Positions 18,185 through 27,650 of a stretch of 64,000 bases of DNA are shown in pieces. Under the pieces are notes generated by a model. The model saw only the letters and a list, made by a program, of their open reading frames with translations, ran no database searches and had not been told where the DNA came from. This stretch comes from Bacillus solimangrovi (lineage in GTDB: Bacteria; Bacillota; Bacilli; Bacillales; Bacillaceae_N), in contig NZ_MJEH01000001.1 of NCBI RefSeq assembly GCF_001742425.1, positions 1-64,000 on the forward strand, in the 5' to 3' direction. The position numbers were made by a program, and so were the translations under genes. Position 1 is the first letter of the stretch; each line of letters begins with the position of its first letter.

Positions 18185-18820
18185 ATGAGATTGGAATATA
18201 TTGCAACATGGATAACCAATATTGTTCTATTTATTTTGTTGGCGATGGTCGTAGATATGTTATTGCCAAATTCAGCTATGCAAAACTATGCCAAGATGGT
18301 TATCGGACTTTTATTGATTTTATTAATTTTGACACCGATTTTAAGAATTTTTTCTGAAGATTTTGAAGAAATACTTAGAACAATGGAAATTGGAAATTCC
18401 GTACAGAGTGAACAATTAAAAAATCGGCTTGAACTGAAGAAAAAAGAAATACAAGCCAATCAACGAGCATACATTTTAGAAGAGACGGCTGTCCAAATGA
18501 AAGAAAATGTTCAAAAGGAGTTGGTGGAACGATATGGGTATTCAATTACAAACATTAATCTGAAATTAGAAAATGATGTAGGAGAAAATTGGACAACTGT
18601 TGATCTGCAATCATTACAAGTATCAATTAGCCAGCTTTCAGATGAAAAAGAAAATGTAGAATCGATTGACACTGTTGAGCCTATTCAAATTGACGTCTCA
18701 GAAATAAAAGCAGACCAAGAAGAAGTTAAAAGCAATAGTGGAGATTATAATGAATTACGAGCATTTCTAGCCTTGAAATGGGGCGTAGATGAAAATAAGA
18801 TTTCAATCATAGAAAATTAG
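18185..18820 (+). CDS. spoIIIAF: Stage III sporulation protein AF
   Basis: Two N-terminal membrane segments (about residues 8-28 and 36-54, with MLLPNSAMQNYAKM between) and a C-terminal soluble domain with a coiled region, related to the ring-forming secretion folds of this operon. Start choice is uncertain: ATG 18185 has AAAGG only 4 nt upstream, while TTG 18191 aligns with the B. subtilis N-terminus and has better spacing. It is 211 residues as given. Confidence 0.92.
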   Translation: MRLEYIATWITNIVLFILLAMVVDMLLPNSAMQNYAKMVIGLLLILLILTPILRIFSEDFEEILRTMEIGNSVQSEQLKNRLELKKKEIQANQRAYILEETAVQMKENVQKELVERYGYSITNINLKLENDVGENWTTVDLQSLQVSISQLSDEKENVESIDTVEPIQIDVSEIKADQEEVKSNSGDYNELRAFLALKWGVDENKISIIEN

Positions 18821-18854
18821 TGGAAGTTACATTGTAAGGGGGTGAAACAACTAA

Positions 18855-19514
18855 GTGAGTGAACGAAAAGGGATATTTATGAGAATAAAGTCACTCATCT
18901 ATAGAGGTGATAATGATTCTAGTCCCAAAAATATGAGGGGTTACTTACTTATCGCGATTTTAATTGGTGTTTCGATGATGTTACTTAGTCAGTTTTTTCA
19001 AGATGATGTTGAAGAAGGACCTTCAACTGTTTTTCAAACGGATGGATCAAAGGAACAAGCAACGGGCTTAATAAAAGGAGAACAACATGATGGTGATAAT
19101 CTAATGGCTCGTTATGAACAGGAGTATGAGAAACAATTAAAAGATTCATTAGAAGACATCTCGGGAGTCAGCAATGTTACAGTTATGATTAATCTTGACT
19201 CAACAGAGACAAAAGTAGTAGAAAAAAACACAAATACGCAAATGCAAAAGACTGACGAAACAGATCAACAAGGTGGTAAGCGTAAAGTAGAAGATAATTC
19301 AACGGATGAACAGGTTGTAATCGTTCGTTTAGGTGATCGAGAGCAACCGATTATTATACAAACAAAGAAACCTGAGGTACGGGGTGTATTAGTTGTTGCA
19401 GATGGTGTTGAGAATGCTCAAATCAAACAATGGGTGGTAGAAGCTGTTACTCGTGTCTTACACGTACCGAGCCATCGAGTATCAGTCATGCCGAAAGATT
19501 CGAAAGGGGAGTAA
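18855..19514 (+). CDS. spoIIIAG: Stage III sporulation protein AG
   Basis: A single-pass membrane protein (segment about residues 29-46) with a large intermembrane domain. In B. subtilis it forms a 30-subunit ring in the channel. The C-terminal DISGVSNVTVMINL and RGVLVVADGVEN motifs belong to the ring-building fold. GTG start with AAGGGGGTGA upstream; 219 residues. Its stop lies inside the ribosome-site region of spoIIIAH. Confidence 0.94.
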   Translation: MSERKGIFMRIKSLIYRGDNDSSPKNMRGYLLIAILIGVSMMLLSQFFQDDVEEGPSTVFQTDGSKEQATGLIKGEQHDGDNLMARYEQEYEKQLKDSLEDISGVSNVTVMINLDSTETKVVEKNTNTQMQKTDETDQQGGKRKVEDNSTDEQVVIVRLGDREQPIIIQTKKPEVRGVLVVADGVENAQIKQWVVEAVTRVLHVPSHRVSVMPKDSKGE

Positions 19515-19519
19515 TCATT

Positions 19520-20134
19520 TTGTTGAAGAAACAAACGGTTTGGTTGTTAACAATGTTGAGTTTGGTCGTAGTCCTTGGTGTGTATTATGTTACTGCACCA
19601 CAGCCTGCTAATGAGGAATTTGCAGCAATGCAAGAGCAAAGTAATGAGATTGAACAACAAATGGATATGGAACAAGAGGGAAGTGAGTCAGTAGCATTAG
19701 AAGGTGAGTCTTCAGAAAATAGTGGGATTGAGACTGTTGTAGAAGAACTTGGTCAAGAAATGGTTACTTCTGATTTAACTACTGATGAATTTTTTATAAA
19801 TTTACGAATGACAATAAATGATGAGAGAAACAAAATAAAGGAACAATTAAATACTGTTGCTGCTTCGGCAAATGTTTCGAGTGAAGAAAAAAGTAAAGCG
19901 CTAGATGAAATAAATTATTTAACGAAGTTATCAGCGAAGGAAGAAATTCTTGAAACGATGATTAAAGCAGATGAACGTTTTAGTGATGTTGTTGTTAAGA
20001 CGGATGAAGATAAAGTAAGAGTGATTGTTCGAGCACAAGAACCATCCGAATCTGCAGCGAATGAATTAATGCACCTTGTTCGTGATGAGCTTGGTTTAAC
20101 AAGGGTTGCAGTAGAATTTCAAGCAATAAATTAA
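19520..20134 (+). CDS. spoIIIAH: Stage III sporulation protein AH
   Basis: Mother-cell partner of forespore SpoIIQ. It has one N-terminal membrane segment (about 7-25) and a C-terminal YscJ/FliF-like ring domain. TTG 19520 is chosen because it reproduces the conserved MLKKQTVWLLTMLSLVVVL N-terminus and has GGGGAG 8 nt upstream; the longer frame overlaps spoIIIAG. It is 204 residues, with an acidic Gln/Glu-rich linker between the membrane segment and the ring domain. Last gene of the operon. Confidence 0.94.
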   Translation: MLKKQTVWLLTMLSLVVVLGVYYVTAPQPANEEFAAMQEQSNEIEQQMDMEQEGSESVALEGESSENSGIETVVEELGQEMVTSDLTTDEFFINLRMTINDERNKIKEQLNTVAASANVSSEEKSKALDEINYLTKLSAKEEILETMIKADERFSDVVVKTDEDKVRVIVRAQEPSESAANELMHLVRDELGLTRVAVEFQAIN

Positions 20135-20140
20135 TTATGA

Positions 20141-20181
20141 AAAATAAGAAGTTTAACTTAGTTAAACTTCTTATTTTTTTA
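20141..20181 (+). terminator. spoIIIA operon terminator
   Basis: A 16-17-bp stem (about 20141-20157 with 20161-20177), loop TTA, running into TTTTTTT. Confidence 0.92.
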
Positions 20182-20268
20182 GCATTTTGAAAGAATGACA
20201 AGTTAATAAAGCATAAAATCTCAAATGAAAATTTAAAATTCTAAAAATAATCAAAAAAGACTTTTATT

Positions 20269-20282
20269 TGAATGCGTTTTCA
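20269..20282. promoter_or_regulatory. Possible CcpA (cre) site upstream of accB
   Basis: TGAATGCGTTTTCA matches the cre consensus TGWNANCGNTNWCA at all but one fixed position. It lies about 390 bp before accB, which is far. Motif-only evidence. Confidence 0.3.
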
Positions 20283-20463
20283 TGTAGCATTTGTGTATGA
20301 GAGACTATTGAGTATAGATGATAGAGTTCCTCATCTTTCAATTGTTTGTCATATAATTTGAGTAGGATTGTGAGTTATCCAAAACCTACAGTAGTTCTGT
20401 ATATGTACTTTTTTAAAATAATAAAGGTATATCATACAGGCACATTTTTTTATTTTTTTTGTT

Positions 20464-20475
20464 GAGCGATCGCTC
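20464..20475. promoter_or_regulatory. 12-bp palindrome GAGCGATCGCTC upstream of accB
   Basis: A perfect palindrome of unusually high GC for this AT-rich gap, sitting right after a T-rich run, about 195 bp before accB. The shape is typical of TetR-family operators. No TetR gene is in the window. The rest of the 20,182-20,668 gap shows nothing else I can name. Confidence 0.35.
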
Positions 20476-20668
20476 GATTTCAATGGTAATGTTGATTACA
20501 ATAGCTTGCTATCGTATAGTAAATGAAGGCTACAGTTCTTCTTTAATGTATGCCCTAGGAAATTAAGTGTTTGCTGTTCATTTGGTAACATTTAATGAGT
20601 TATGTAAGTTGGATTAAGAGAGCTATGAATTACATAATCATAAATTTAAGTCAAAGGAGACGACAAAC

Positions 20669-21178
20669 GTGTTGAAAATTCAAGAAATTCGTGAGCTAAT
20701 TAAATTGTTAGACAAATCTAGTATTGATGAGTTGATGTATGAAGAGAAAGGTGCAAAAATTAAGTTAAAGAAAAATCAAGGTGTTGTGAAAAATGTTGTA
20801 GCGGTAGAATCTGTTGAGGAAGCTAATGTACCAGCATCACAACCTCCAGTAGCACCAGTGGTTGAGCCAGTAAAAGAAGTTGCACAAGTTCAAGAACAGA
20901 AGGAAGAAGCTCCAACAGTAAGCGTGGCTGATGAAAACTTACATAAAATTGAATCACCGATGGTAGGTACTTTTTATGAATCGCCAAACCCTGAGTCTGA
21001 TGTATATGTAAAAGTAGGAGATAAAGTTTCAACTAATAGTATCGTTTGTATTGTTGAAGCGATGAAACTCTTTAATGAAATTGAAGCAGAGGTCGACGGA
21101 GAAATTGTTGAAGTACTTGTTGAAAATGGACAACTTGTTGAGTATGGACAACCATTGTTCCTCGTAAAGACAAAATAG
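20669..21178 (+). CDS. accB: Biotin carboxyl carrier protein of acetyl-CoA carboxylase
   Basis: Carries the carboxyl group on biotin during malonyl-CoA synthesis. The 169-residue protein has an N-terminal helix-rich part ([22 protein letters not shown]), a Pro/Val/Glu-rich linker (about 50-88) and a C-terminal biotinyl domain with K133 in the E-A-M-K-L motif. GTG start with AAAGGAGA 8 nt upstream. accC follows 12 bp later. Confidence 0.96.
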   Translation: MLKIQEIRELIKLLDKSSIDELMYEEKGAKIKLKKNQGVVKNVVAVESVEEANVPASQPPVAPVVEPVKEVAQVQEQKEEAPTVSVADENLHKIESPMVGTFYESPNPESDVYVKVGDKVSTNSIVCIVEAMKLFNEIEAEVDGEIVEVLVENGQLVEYGQPLFLVKTK

Positions 21179-21190
21179 GAGGCGTTTGTT

Positions 21191-22546
21191 GTGATTAAAA
21201 AAGTTCTAATCGCAAACAGAGGAGAAATCGCCGTTCGAGTTATCCGCGCTTGTAAGGAACTTGATATCCAAACGGTTGCGGTATATTCCGAAGGGGATAA
21301 AGAGGCATTGCACGTACAAATGGCAGATGAAGCCTATTGTATTGGTCCTGTAGCATCAAAGGACAGTTATTTAAATAAAACGAATTTAATCACGGTTGCG
21401 ACCTTAACTGAATCAAATGCAATTCATCCTGGATATGGCTTTTTATCAGAAAACGCTGATTTCGCTGAGCTATGTCGTGATAGTGGAATTACGTTTATCG
21501 GTCCTAGTCCAGAAGCGATTACTCAGATGGGAACGAAGGATGTAGCTCGTGAGACAATGCGTGAAGCAGGTGTCCCGATCGTTCCAGGATCAAAAGGAAT
21601 CGTTGAAACAACAGATGATGCGGTAGCACTGGCAAATGAAATTGGTTATCCAGTGATAATCAAAGCAACTGCTGGTGGTGGCGGAAAAGGGATTCGAGTT
21701 GCATATAACGAAGATGAGTTAATTAATGGTATTAATATGACTCAACGTGAAGCAGAAACGGCATTCGGTAACCCAGGTGTATATATGGAGAAGTTTATTG
21801 AAGATTTTCGTCACGTAGAGATTCAAATTCTAGCTGATAACTATGGAAACGTAATTCACTTAGGTGAACGCGATTGTACCATTCAACGACGCATGCAGAA
21901 ATTACTAGAGGAAACACCTTCACCATCATTGACTGAGGAACTTCGTCAAGAGATGGGTCAAGCCGCTGTTCGTGCTGCCGAAGCAGTTAATTATTCTGGA
22001 GCTGGTACAGTCGAATTTATATTTGACTATGTAAATTCTAAGTTTTATTTCATGGAAATGAACACGAGGATTCAAGTTGAACACCCTGTAACAGAAATGG
22101 TGACAGGAGTAGATTTAATAAAAGAACAAATTCTTGTTGCATCTGGTGAGAAGTTATCTATTTCTCAAGAAGATGTTACTTTTAACGGTTGGGCAATTGA
22201 ATGTCGTATTAATGCAGAGAATCCAGACAAAAACTTTATGCCTTCCCCAGGAGAAGTGAAAATGTATTTAACACCAGGTGGTTATGGAATACGTGTTGAC
22301 TCTGCAGTATATCCTAATTATAAAATCCCACCTTTTTATGATTCAATGGTCGCAAAACTAATCTCATATGGTTCAACTCGTGAAGAAGCAATCTCACGTA
22401 TGAAAAGGGCGCTAAGTGAATTTGTTATTGAAGGTATTAACACGACGATTCCTTTCCACCAACGTTTGCTTGAACACGAAAAATTTGTCGAAGGTAATTT
22501 CAATACGAAATTTTTAGAGATCTACGATTTGACAAACAAAAAATAA
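21191..22546 (+). CDS. accC: Biotin carboxylase subunit of acetyl-CoA carboxylase
   Basis: ATP-grasp enzyme that carboxylates biotin on AccB using bicarbonate. The 451-residue protein has the N-terminal [19 protein letters not shown] block, the ATP-binding glycine loop [10 protein letters not shown] near residue 165, the catalytic [14 protein letters not shown] near 288-301, and the C-terminal biotin carboxylase domain. GTG start preceded by AGGAGG. Operon with accB and yqhY. Confidence 0.97.
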   Translation: MIKKVLIANRGEIAVRVIRACKELDIQTVAVYSEGDKEALHVQMADEAYCIGPVASKDSYLNKTNLITVATLTESNAIHPGYGFLSENADFAELCRDSGITFIGPSPEAITQMGTKDVARETMREAGVPIVPGSKGIVETTDDAVALANEIGYPVIIKATAGGGGKGIRVAYNEDELINGINMTQREAETAFGNPGVYMEKFIEDFRHVEIQILADNYGNVIHLGERDCTIQRRMQKLLEETPSPSLTEELRQEMGQAAVRAAEAVNYSGAGTVEFIFDYVNSKFYFMEMNTRIQVEHPVTEMVTGVDLIKEQILVASGEKLSISQEDVTFNGWAIECRINAENPDKNFMPSPGEVKMYLTPGGYGIRVDSAVYPNYKIPPFYDSMVAKLISYGSTREEAISRMKRALSEFVIEGINTTIPFHQRLLEHEKFVEGNFNTKFLEIYDLTNKK

Positions 22547-22562
22547 GAGAGGTGCGATACTA

Positions 22563-22958
22563 TTGAGTGAGAATAATATTTTAGAAATGACAAATGCATC
22601 TTCTAACTTTGGAAAAGTTGAGATTGCTCCAGAAGTCATTGAAATAATAGCGGGTATTGCTGCATCTGAGGTTGACGGTGTATCACAACTGCAAGGTAAT
22701 TTTGCAAGTGGTGTTGTCGAACGCCTAGGGAAAAAGCAACATGGAAAAGGTATAAAAGTAGAATTAACAGAAGATGGAATCGTTGTTGATGTGCATGTTT
22801 TTATGAATTTTGGTATATCAATTCCAGATATCGCAAAACAAATCCAAGAAAATATCCGCGAAACATTATTTACAATGACTGGACTTGACATTAGTGAGAT
22901 TAACATTCATGTTGTCGGAGTAAATTTCGAATCTACTACTGAACCAGAAGTAGAATAA
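22563..22958 (+). CDS. yqhY: Asp23/Gls24 family protein YqhY
   Basis: A 131-residue Asp23/Gls24-domain protein (GKVEIAPEVIEIIAGIAASEVDG... and a central DVHVFMNFG). In B. subtilis YqhY is linked to acetyl-CoA carboxylase control, since loss of the gene selects suppressors in acc genes; the mechanism is not settled. TTG start with GAGAGGTG upstream. It lies 16 bp after accC and ends the operon. Confidence 0.9.
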   Translation: MSENNILEMTNASSNFGKVEIAPEVIEIIAGIAASEVDGVSQLQGNFASGVVERLGKKQHGKGIKVELTEDGIVVDVHVFMNFGISIPDIAKQIQENIRETLFTMTGLDISEINIHVVGVNFESTTEPEVE

Positions 22959-23017
22959 AGTAGAACTAGCATCTGTAAATAAGTTATTTTGCCGATATTA
23001 AATAAATATGTTTTATG

Positions 23018-23054
23018 AAAAAGCTGAAGATGGATAGCCATCTTCAGCTTTTTT
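23018..23054 (+). terminator. accBC-yqhY terminator
   Basis: A perfect 16-bp stem (23018-23033 with 23038-23053), loop ATAG, tail of Ts. Confidence 0.92.
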
Positions 23055-23293
23055 AAGTAGAAAAGTTTGATGATTTACATGATAAATTACAATATTAATT
23101 AGTTTTTGTAATTTTCAAGCTATCACATTTTAATAGCAAAGGTGTACTCGTAAATCAATTTTGTGCTATTATCATGTTATGTCTTGGGGGATTGTTCGTA
23201 ATAATAGCAGTATAGCTAATAGTAACTAAACTGTTACTTTTAAACTTTTTGAACATCTTCTTGAAGTATGAACTTGATGAAAGGAAGAAAACA

Positions 23294-23683
23294 ATGAAAC
23301 GGAGAACAGCGAGAGAGAAAGCACTACAAGCGTTATTTCAAGTAGAGGTCAGTCAAATAGACCCAAAAGAAGCGCTTGAGCATGTGCTTGAAGATAAAAA
23401 GTCAGATGATTTTCTGGAAGAGCTACTTTTTGGAACAATTGAACATAAAGAAGATATCGATTCTTTCATTTCCTTAAATTTAGAAAACTGGAAACTTGAA
23501 CGCTTAGGAAATGTGGATCGCGTCATCCTTAGCTTAGCAGCATTCGAATTGAAATATATGGAAGATATTCCGTCTAATGTATCAATTGATGAAGCAATTG
23601 AGCTTGCAAAAATGTTTGGAGATGATGATTCGAGTAAGTTCATTAATGCAGTTCTTTCGAAAATGAAAAAGCAAATTTCATGA
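23294..23683 (+). CDS. nusB: Transcription antitermination factor NusB
   Basis: All-helical RNA-binding protein that with NusE binds boxA in rRNA operons. ATG 23294 gives MKRRTAREKALQALFQ, the canonical N-terminus, with AAAGGAAG upstream; an upstream TTG frame (23249) adds a non-conserved extension. It is 129 residues. It is followed 41 bp later by xseA; the folD gene that separates them in B. subtilis is absent. Confidence 0.96.
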   Translation: MKRRTAREKALQALFQVEVSQIDPKEALEHVLEDKKSDDFLEELLFGTIEHKEDIDSFISLNLENWKLERLGNVDRVILSLAAFELKYMEDIPSNVSIDEAIELAKMFGDDDSSKFINAVLSKMKKQIS

Positions 23684-23724
23684 TCGAATGAGTGAACCCT
23701 GTGAGAGAATAAGGGGGTTAAAAT

Positions 23725-25074
23725 GTGTCAACAAAACCATTTTTAACAGTTACGGCGCTTACAAAATATATTAAGCGACGGTTTGATGATGATTCACATT
23801 TGCAGGAAGTGTGGATTAAGGGAGAAATTTCCAACTTCAAATTACATAGTCGTGGGCATATGTATTTTACTTTGAAAGATGAGAATGCGCGCATTCAAAG
23901 TGTTATGTTTGCTGGGGCTAATCGATTTATGAAATTTAAACCAGAGAATGGTATGAAAGTGCTTGTTCGTGGTGAAGTATCTGTTTATGAGGCGTATGGA
24001 CAATATCAATTATACGCTAAGGAAATGCAACCCGATGGAATTGGGAACCTATATTTAGCATTTGAAGAATTGAAGAAAAAACTTGAATTACAAGGATTTT
24101 TTTCCAATGAATATAAGCAGCCACTTCCATCTGTTCCAAGTCGTATCGGAGTGATCACGTCACCAACAGGTGCTGCAATTCGTGATATTTTAACAACATT
24201 GAATCGACGTTTTCCTATTGCTCATGTGACAATTATTCCAGTACTTGTTCAAGGAGAAAACGCAGCTGCATCTATTGCAAAAGGGATTGAACAGGCGAAC
24301 GAAATTGGTAAGTTTGATCTTCTAATAACAGGACGTGGTGGTGGTTCATTAGAGGACTTATGGCCATTTAATGAGGAGATAGTTGCACGAGCTATTTTTC
24401 ACTCTAACATACCGATCATTTCAGCAGTTGGTCATGAGACGGATGTAACGATTGCAGATTTTGTGGCCGACATGCGAGCTGCTACACCAACAGCAGCTGC
24501 AGAATTGGCTGTGCCACATATAGAGGAATTAATTGAACGGTTAAAACAACACAAGGTACGGCTTATTAGATCGTTGCGGGACCAGACTACTTATGACCAA
24601 GAACGATTAAGACGTTTACAAAAATCATATGCATTTCGTTATCCTGAAAAGCTACTTGTTCAAAAGGAACAAGAGTTAGACCGACTATTTGAAAGCCTTC
24701 AAAAACAAGCGACACACTTAGTTCATTACAAACAAGAACGGTTAACACATTTGAGGAAACGTTTGAAGCAACAACACCCATTTGAACAGCTTCAGCAAGC
24801 AATAACTCGTAAAGAGCAGACGACTCGAAATCTTGACCGAGCTTTTACTGAAATAAAGAAGGGTAAGGAGTTCGCTCTACAAACGTACCTTTCAAAGCTT
24901 GGGATGCTCAGTCCACTAAAAGTAATGGAGAGAGGGTATAGCCTCGTTTATAATGAAAGGGACAAATTAATAAAGTCTGTAGAAGATGTGAAGCTTGGTG
25001 ATCGCGTGCAAGTTCAAGTAAAGGATGGACAGTTGGATTGTCAAGTATGGGGATTAGAGGAGCGTGAGCAATGA
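23725..25074 (+). CDS. xseA: Exodeoxyribonuclease VII large subunit
   Basis: A single-strand-specific nuclease with XseB. The 449-residue protein has an N-terminal OB-fold (about 1-100: [22 protein letters not shown] split region), the catalytic core with [14 protein letters not shown] and [18 protein letters not shown], then a long coiled coil (about 255-400) and a short C-terminal domain. GTG start with AAGGGGG 7 nt upstream. Its stop overlaps the xseB start. Confidence 0.95.
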   Translation: MSTKPFLTVTALTKYIKRRFDDDSHLQEVWIKGEISNFKLHSRGHMYFTLKDENARIQSVMFAGANRFMKFKPENGMKVLVRGEVSVYEAYGQYQLYAKEMQPDGIGNLYLAFEELKKKLELQGFFSNEYKQPLPSVPSRIGVITSPTGAAIRDILTTLNRRFPIAHVTIIPVLVQGENAAASIAKGIEQANEIGKFDLLITGRGGGSLEDLWPFNEEIVARAIFHSNIPIISAVGHETDVTIADFVADMRAATPTAAAELAVPHIEELIERLKQHKVRLIRSLRDQTTYDQERLRRLQKSYAFRYPEKLLVQKEQELDRLFESLQKQATHLVHYKQERLTHLRKRLKQQHPFEQLQQAITRKEQTTRNLDRAFTEIKKGKEFALQTYLSKLGMLSPLKVMERGYSLVYNERDKLIKSVEDVKLGDRVQVQVKDGQLDCQVWGLEEREQ

Positions 25075-25307
25075 TGGATGAAGAAAAATTAACATTTGAG
25101 CAAGCAATGGAACAACTTGAAGAAATTGTTGAGAAGTTAGAAGAAGGGGATGTTCCTCTAGAAAAAGCAATCACCTATTTTCAAGAAGGTATGAACATTT
25201 CAAAGTTATGTCATGACAAGTTGCAAAAGGTCGAAAAGCAAATGACCGAAATTCTACAAGAAGACGGTGAGCTTCGCCCATTTGAGATTGAGGAGGAACA
25301 AGAGTGA
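25071..25307 (+). CDS. xseB: Exodeoxyribonuclease VII small subunit
   Basis: A 78-residue helical hairpin protein ([20 protein letters not shown] motif) that binds the XseA coiled coil. It starts within the xseA stop (ATGATG) and ends overlapping the ispA start (GTGA), so the three are translationally coupled. ATG 25074 is an equally good start. Confidence 0.94.
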   Translation: MMDEEKLTFEQAMEQLEEIVEKLEEGDVPLEKAITYFQEGMNISKLCHDKLQKVEKQMTEILQEDGELRPFEIEEEQE

Positions 25308-26197
25308 CTCGCTCAACACTCCAAAATTATTTAATTGAAGAGAAAAAGCAAATTGATGAGTATATGAAGAAGTCAGTTGAGCATTTAACAACTCCTAAAG
25401 TGTTAAGAGATGCGATGGTGTATTCATTGGAGGCTGGAGGTAAGCGTCTACGTCCTATCCTTTTACTTGAAACGTTACGTTCCTTTGGTGGGGAATGGCA
25501 ATTAGGAATGGATACTGCTTGTGCTATTGAGTTTATACATACATATTCTTTAATTCATGATGACTTACCGAGTATGGATGACGATGACCTTCGAAGAGGA
25601 AAGCCAACCAATCATAAGGTTTTTGGTGAAGCAAATGCGATTTTGGCGGGAGATGCACTTTTAACTTACAGTTTTCAACTTATAGCAGGTTCAACTTATC
25701 CTAATTTTTCACCGAATAAAAAGCTATCGATTATGAATGAGTTGGCCCAATCTGCTGGAGCGGAAGGCATGGTCGGTGGTCAAGTAGCAGATATTGAAGC
25801 TGAGGGCACATCGATTGACCTTGAGCAATTACAGTTCATTCATGATCATAAAACGGGTAAATTACTTCAATTTTGTGTAAGAGCTGGTGCTATTTTAGGG
25901 GACGCAACTGAAAAGCAATTAAGCAGTTTAACTCAATTTGCTACACATTTAGGTATCGCATTCCAAATTCGAGATGACATACTGGATATTGAAGGTGATG
26001 AAGCAAAAATAGGTAAACCAGTCGGTAGTGATACAACTTTGCAAAAAAGTACATATCCGAAACTTCTCACATTAGAAGGTGCGAAGCAGAAATGTGAAGA
26101 ACATTTAGCTCTTTCACTGAAAGCACTTCGTGAGGCTTCTGTTAGTTCTGAACGGTTAGAAGAGCTCGCGAGATTTATTATACAGCGCGAATATTAA
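25304..26197 (+). CDS. ispA: Geranyl/farnesyl diphosphate synthase
   Basis: Prenyl diphosphate synthase that condenses isopentenyl diphosphate onto allylic substrates. The 297-residue protein has the first aspartate-rich motif DDLPSMD (D86-D92) and the second DDILD near 225. GGKRLRP is the diphosphate-binding block. GTG start after GAGGAGG. No terminator separates it from the OLE RNA downstream, so read-through into OLE, oapA and dxs is expected in addition to the OLE promoter. Confidence 0.95.
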   Translation: MTRSTLQNYLIEEKKQIDEYMKKSVEHLTTPKVLRDAMVYSLEAGGKRLRPILLLETLRSFGGEWQLGMDTACAIEFIHTYSLIHDDLPSMDDDDLRRGKPTNHKVFGEANAILAGDALLTYSFQLIAGSTYPNFSPNKKLSIMNELAQSAGAEGMVGGQVADIEAEGTSIDLEQLQFIHDHKTGKLLQFCVRAGAILGDATEKQLSSLTQFATHLGIAFQIRDDILDIEGDEAKIGKPVGSDTTLQKSTYPKLLTLEGAKQKCEEHLALSLKALREASVSSERLEELARFIIQREY

Positions 26198-26290
26198 TAC
26201 TACATAAATTGAAGTTTAAACAAATTGAGGTTTTCTGTCATCATTGACCAGTTCACATGAAGTATAACAGATAATCCAAATTCTAAGAGA

Positions 26291-26319
26291 TTGTGAAACC
26301 GTAATTTTTATGGTATATT
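26291..26319 (+). promoter_or_regulatory. Promoter of the OLE RNA
   Basis: TTGTGA (26291-26296), a 17-bp spacer and TATATT (26314-26319) form a good sigma-A promoter. The predicted start near 26326 is about 9 nt before the first base of the closing helix of OLE. Confidence 0.7.
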
Positions 26320-26334
26320 GTAATTATCAATTCA

Positions 26335-26940
26335 AGGGTGGTGCAGTATTCTAGTCAGTCTACTATTTCTGAAGGCGGGCCTAAAAATCCGCTAAAGGGC
26401 ACATCGATGAAGTTCCTTGTGCCGGCTTGAGGCGCCCAGCCTTGGGTCGGTGCTGGGAGTTAAGGTCGCAGGGCGATCCACAATGGCATGTGGGCGTTGA
26501 CCCTGCTTCCGCGGAGGCCCATTCTTGTAGGTATTGCGCTAGCATGTGCAGCTTATGAAATGGGGTATGAACCTGCGATGAAAAGTTTATATGGGAAACT
26601 TTCAAGCAGCGTAGCCTGCCTTGAGTGGTGTTAGAGGGGATTATGGCATAAAAATGAATTGTACAGTAGGCCACTGTCTTTCATTTTTCGACATATGAAA
26701 TCTACTCTGCAAAAGAGGCTAGGAAATAGTTAAAGCCTGTTGAGGAAAACTCCTAGACTGTTCTAATTCGGACATATAAAGAGGATTATAGTGCGGATCT
26801 AAGTGGCAATCCAGTCCAGCTGGAGGTGACTCGGCTGAGGTGAGTTTAAAGGGAAACCGCCAGAGCGGCGACGCTCGGTACTTGCTTGGGAAAACCTACT
26901 GGACCTAAGCCGCAGTTTTTACTCTTTATATGACCACCCT
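26335..26940 (+). ncRNA. ole: OLE RNA (ornate, large, extremophilic)
   Basis: A 606-nt GC-richer, ORF-less segment between ispA and the oapA gene, exactly the context and size (about 610 nt) of OLE RNA. Its ends pair: AGGGTGGT (26335-26342) with ACCACCCT (26933-26940). Inside, CATATAAAGAG (26773-26783) pairs with CTCTTTATATG (26922-26932). Further clear stems are GGCACA/TGTGCC (26398-26403 / 26418-26423), CCCAGC/GCTGGG (26435-26440 / 26452-26457), GCAGGG/CCCTGC (26467-26472 / 26499-26504), AAAAATGAA/TTCATTTTT (26650-26658 / 26680-26688) and CTAGGA/TCCTAG (26719-26724 / 26751-26756). OLE forms a membrane ribonucleoprotein with OapA, OapB and OapC, linked in B. halodurans to cold, alcohol and Mg2+ stress. 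A covariance-model hit would settle it, but I consider it firm. Confidence 0.93.
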
Positions 26941-27029
26941 GTTATACATAATTTAATTGTTAATAGTAATTTGTTTTTTAAAATGAGATAACGTTTATAA
27001 CGTTTGAGATAGGTGACGATCAAAGGAAA

Positions 27030-27638
27030 ATGAAAGAGCTTTTAAGAAACTCAATCAAATTTACTACTGGTATTGCCGTTATCACGCTTGTGTTAGCGGC
27101 TATTTTTTCAATTGTTTCAACCTCTATGTTAGGTGGTGTTTCATGGGGAGTTGGAATGTTCATTGTTTTTGTGATCGTTTTCATTGGTATATTTTTCGAT
27201 ATGTTGGGGATTGCTGCTACTGCTGCTAACGAGGTGCCATTCCATGCAATGGCATCAGAACGTGTAAATGGCTCAAAAGAAGCAATTTCTATCGTACGAA
27301 ATGCTGACCGGTTTGCTAGTTTTTGTAACGATGTTATCGGAGATATATCTGGAGTAGTAAGTGGTACAGCCTCAGCATTAGTTGTATTGCAATTAACGGT
27401 AGGTTTCGGCTATGTTGAGGACTCATTATTTAATTATGTTGTATCAGTTGTGTTTACTAGTGTCGTTGCAGCGACAACCGTTGGAGGTAAAGCATTTGGT
27501 AAAACTTTTGCTATGCAGTATTCGACTGATATAATTTTCCAAGTAGGGAAGATTTTTTACTATCTAGATGATAAACTAAATATTAAAGTCTTCAAAAATC
27601 AGCAAAAGAAAAAACGGAAAGAACAGAAACGAAAGTGA
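27030..27638 (+). CDS. oapA: OLE-associated membrane protein OapA
   Basis: A 202-residue membrane protein directly downstream of OLE RNA and upstream of dxs, the defining position of OapA, which binds OLE and brings it to the membrane. Four hydrophobic segments are seen (about 12-34, 39-66, 105-131 and 138-158) and a strongly basic C-terminus (KNQQKKKRKEQKRK) suited to RNA binding. The loop after helix 2 (TAANEVPFHAMASERV ... NADRFASFCNDVIGDI) resembles the DUF21/CNNM Mg-transport family. The start is ATG 27030 with AAAGGA close by and GGTGA further upstream. It ends next to dxs. Confidence 0.92.
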   Translation: MKELLRNSIKFTTGIAVITLVLAAIFSIVSTSMLGGVSWGVGMFIVFVIVFIGIFFDMLGIAATAANEVPFHAMASERVNGSKEAISIVRNADRFASFCNDVIGDISGVVSGTASALVVLQLTVGFGYVEDSLFNYVVSVVFTSVVAATTVGGKAFGKTFAMQYSTDIIFQVGKIFYYLDDKLNIKVFKNQQKKKRKEQKRK

Positions 27639-27650
27639 GTGGATTTTTTT

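Noticed and set aside
26381-26674. A 97-codon minus-strand ORF inside the OLE region
   Set aside because: No ribosome site, composition shaped by RNA stems, and it lies antisense to a well-supported structured RNA.
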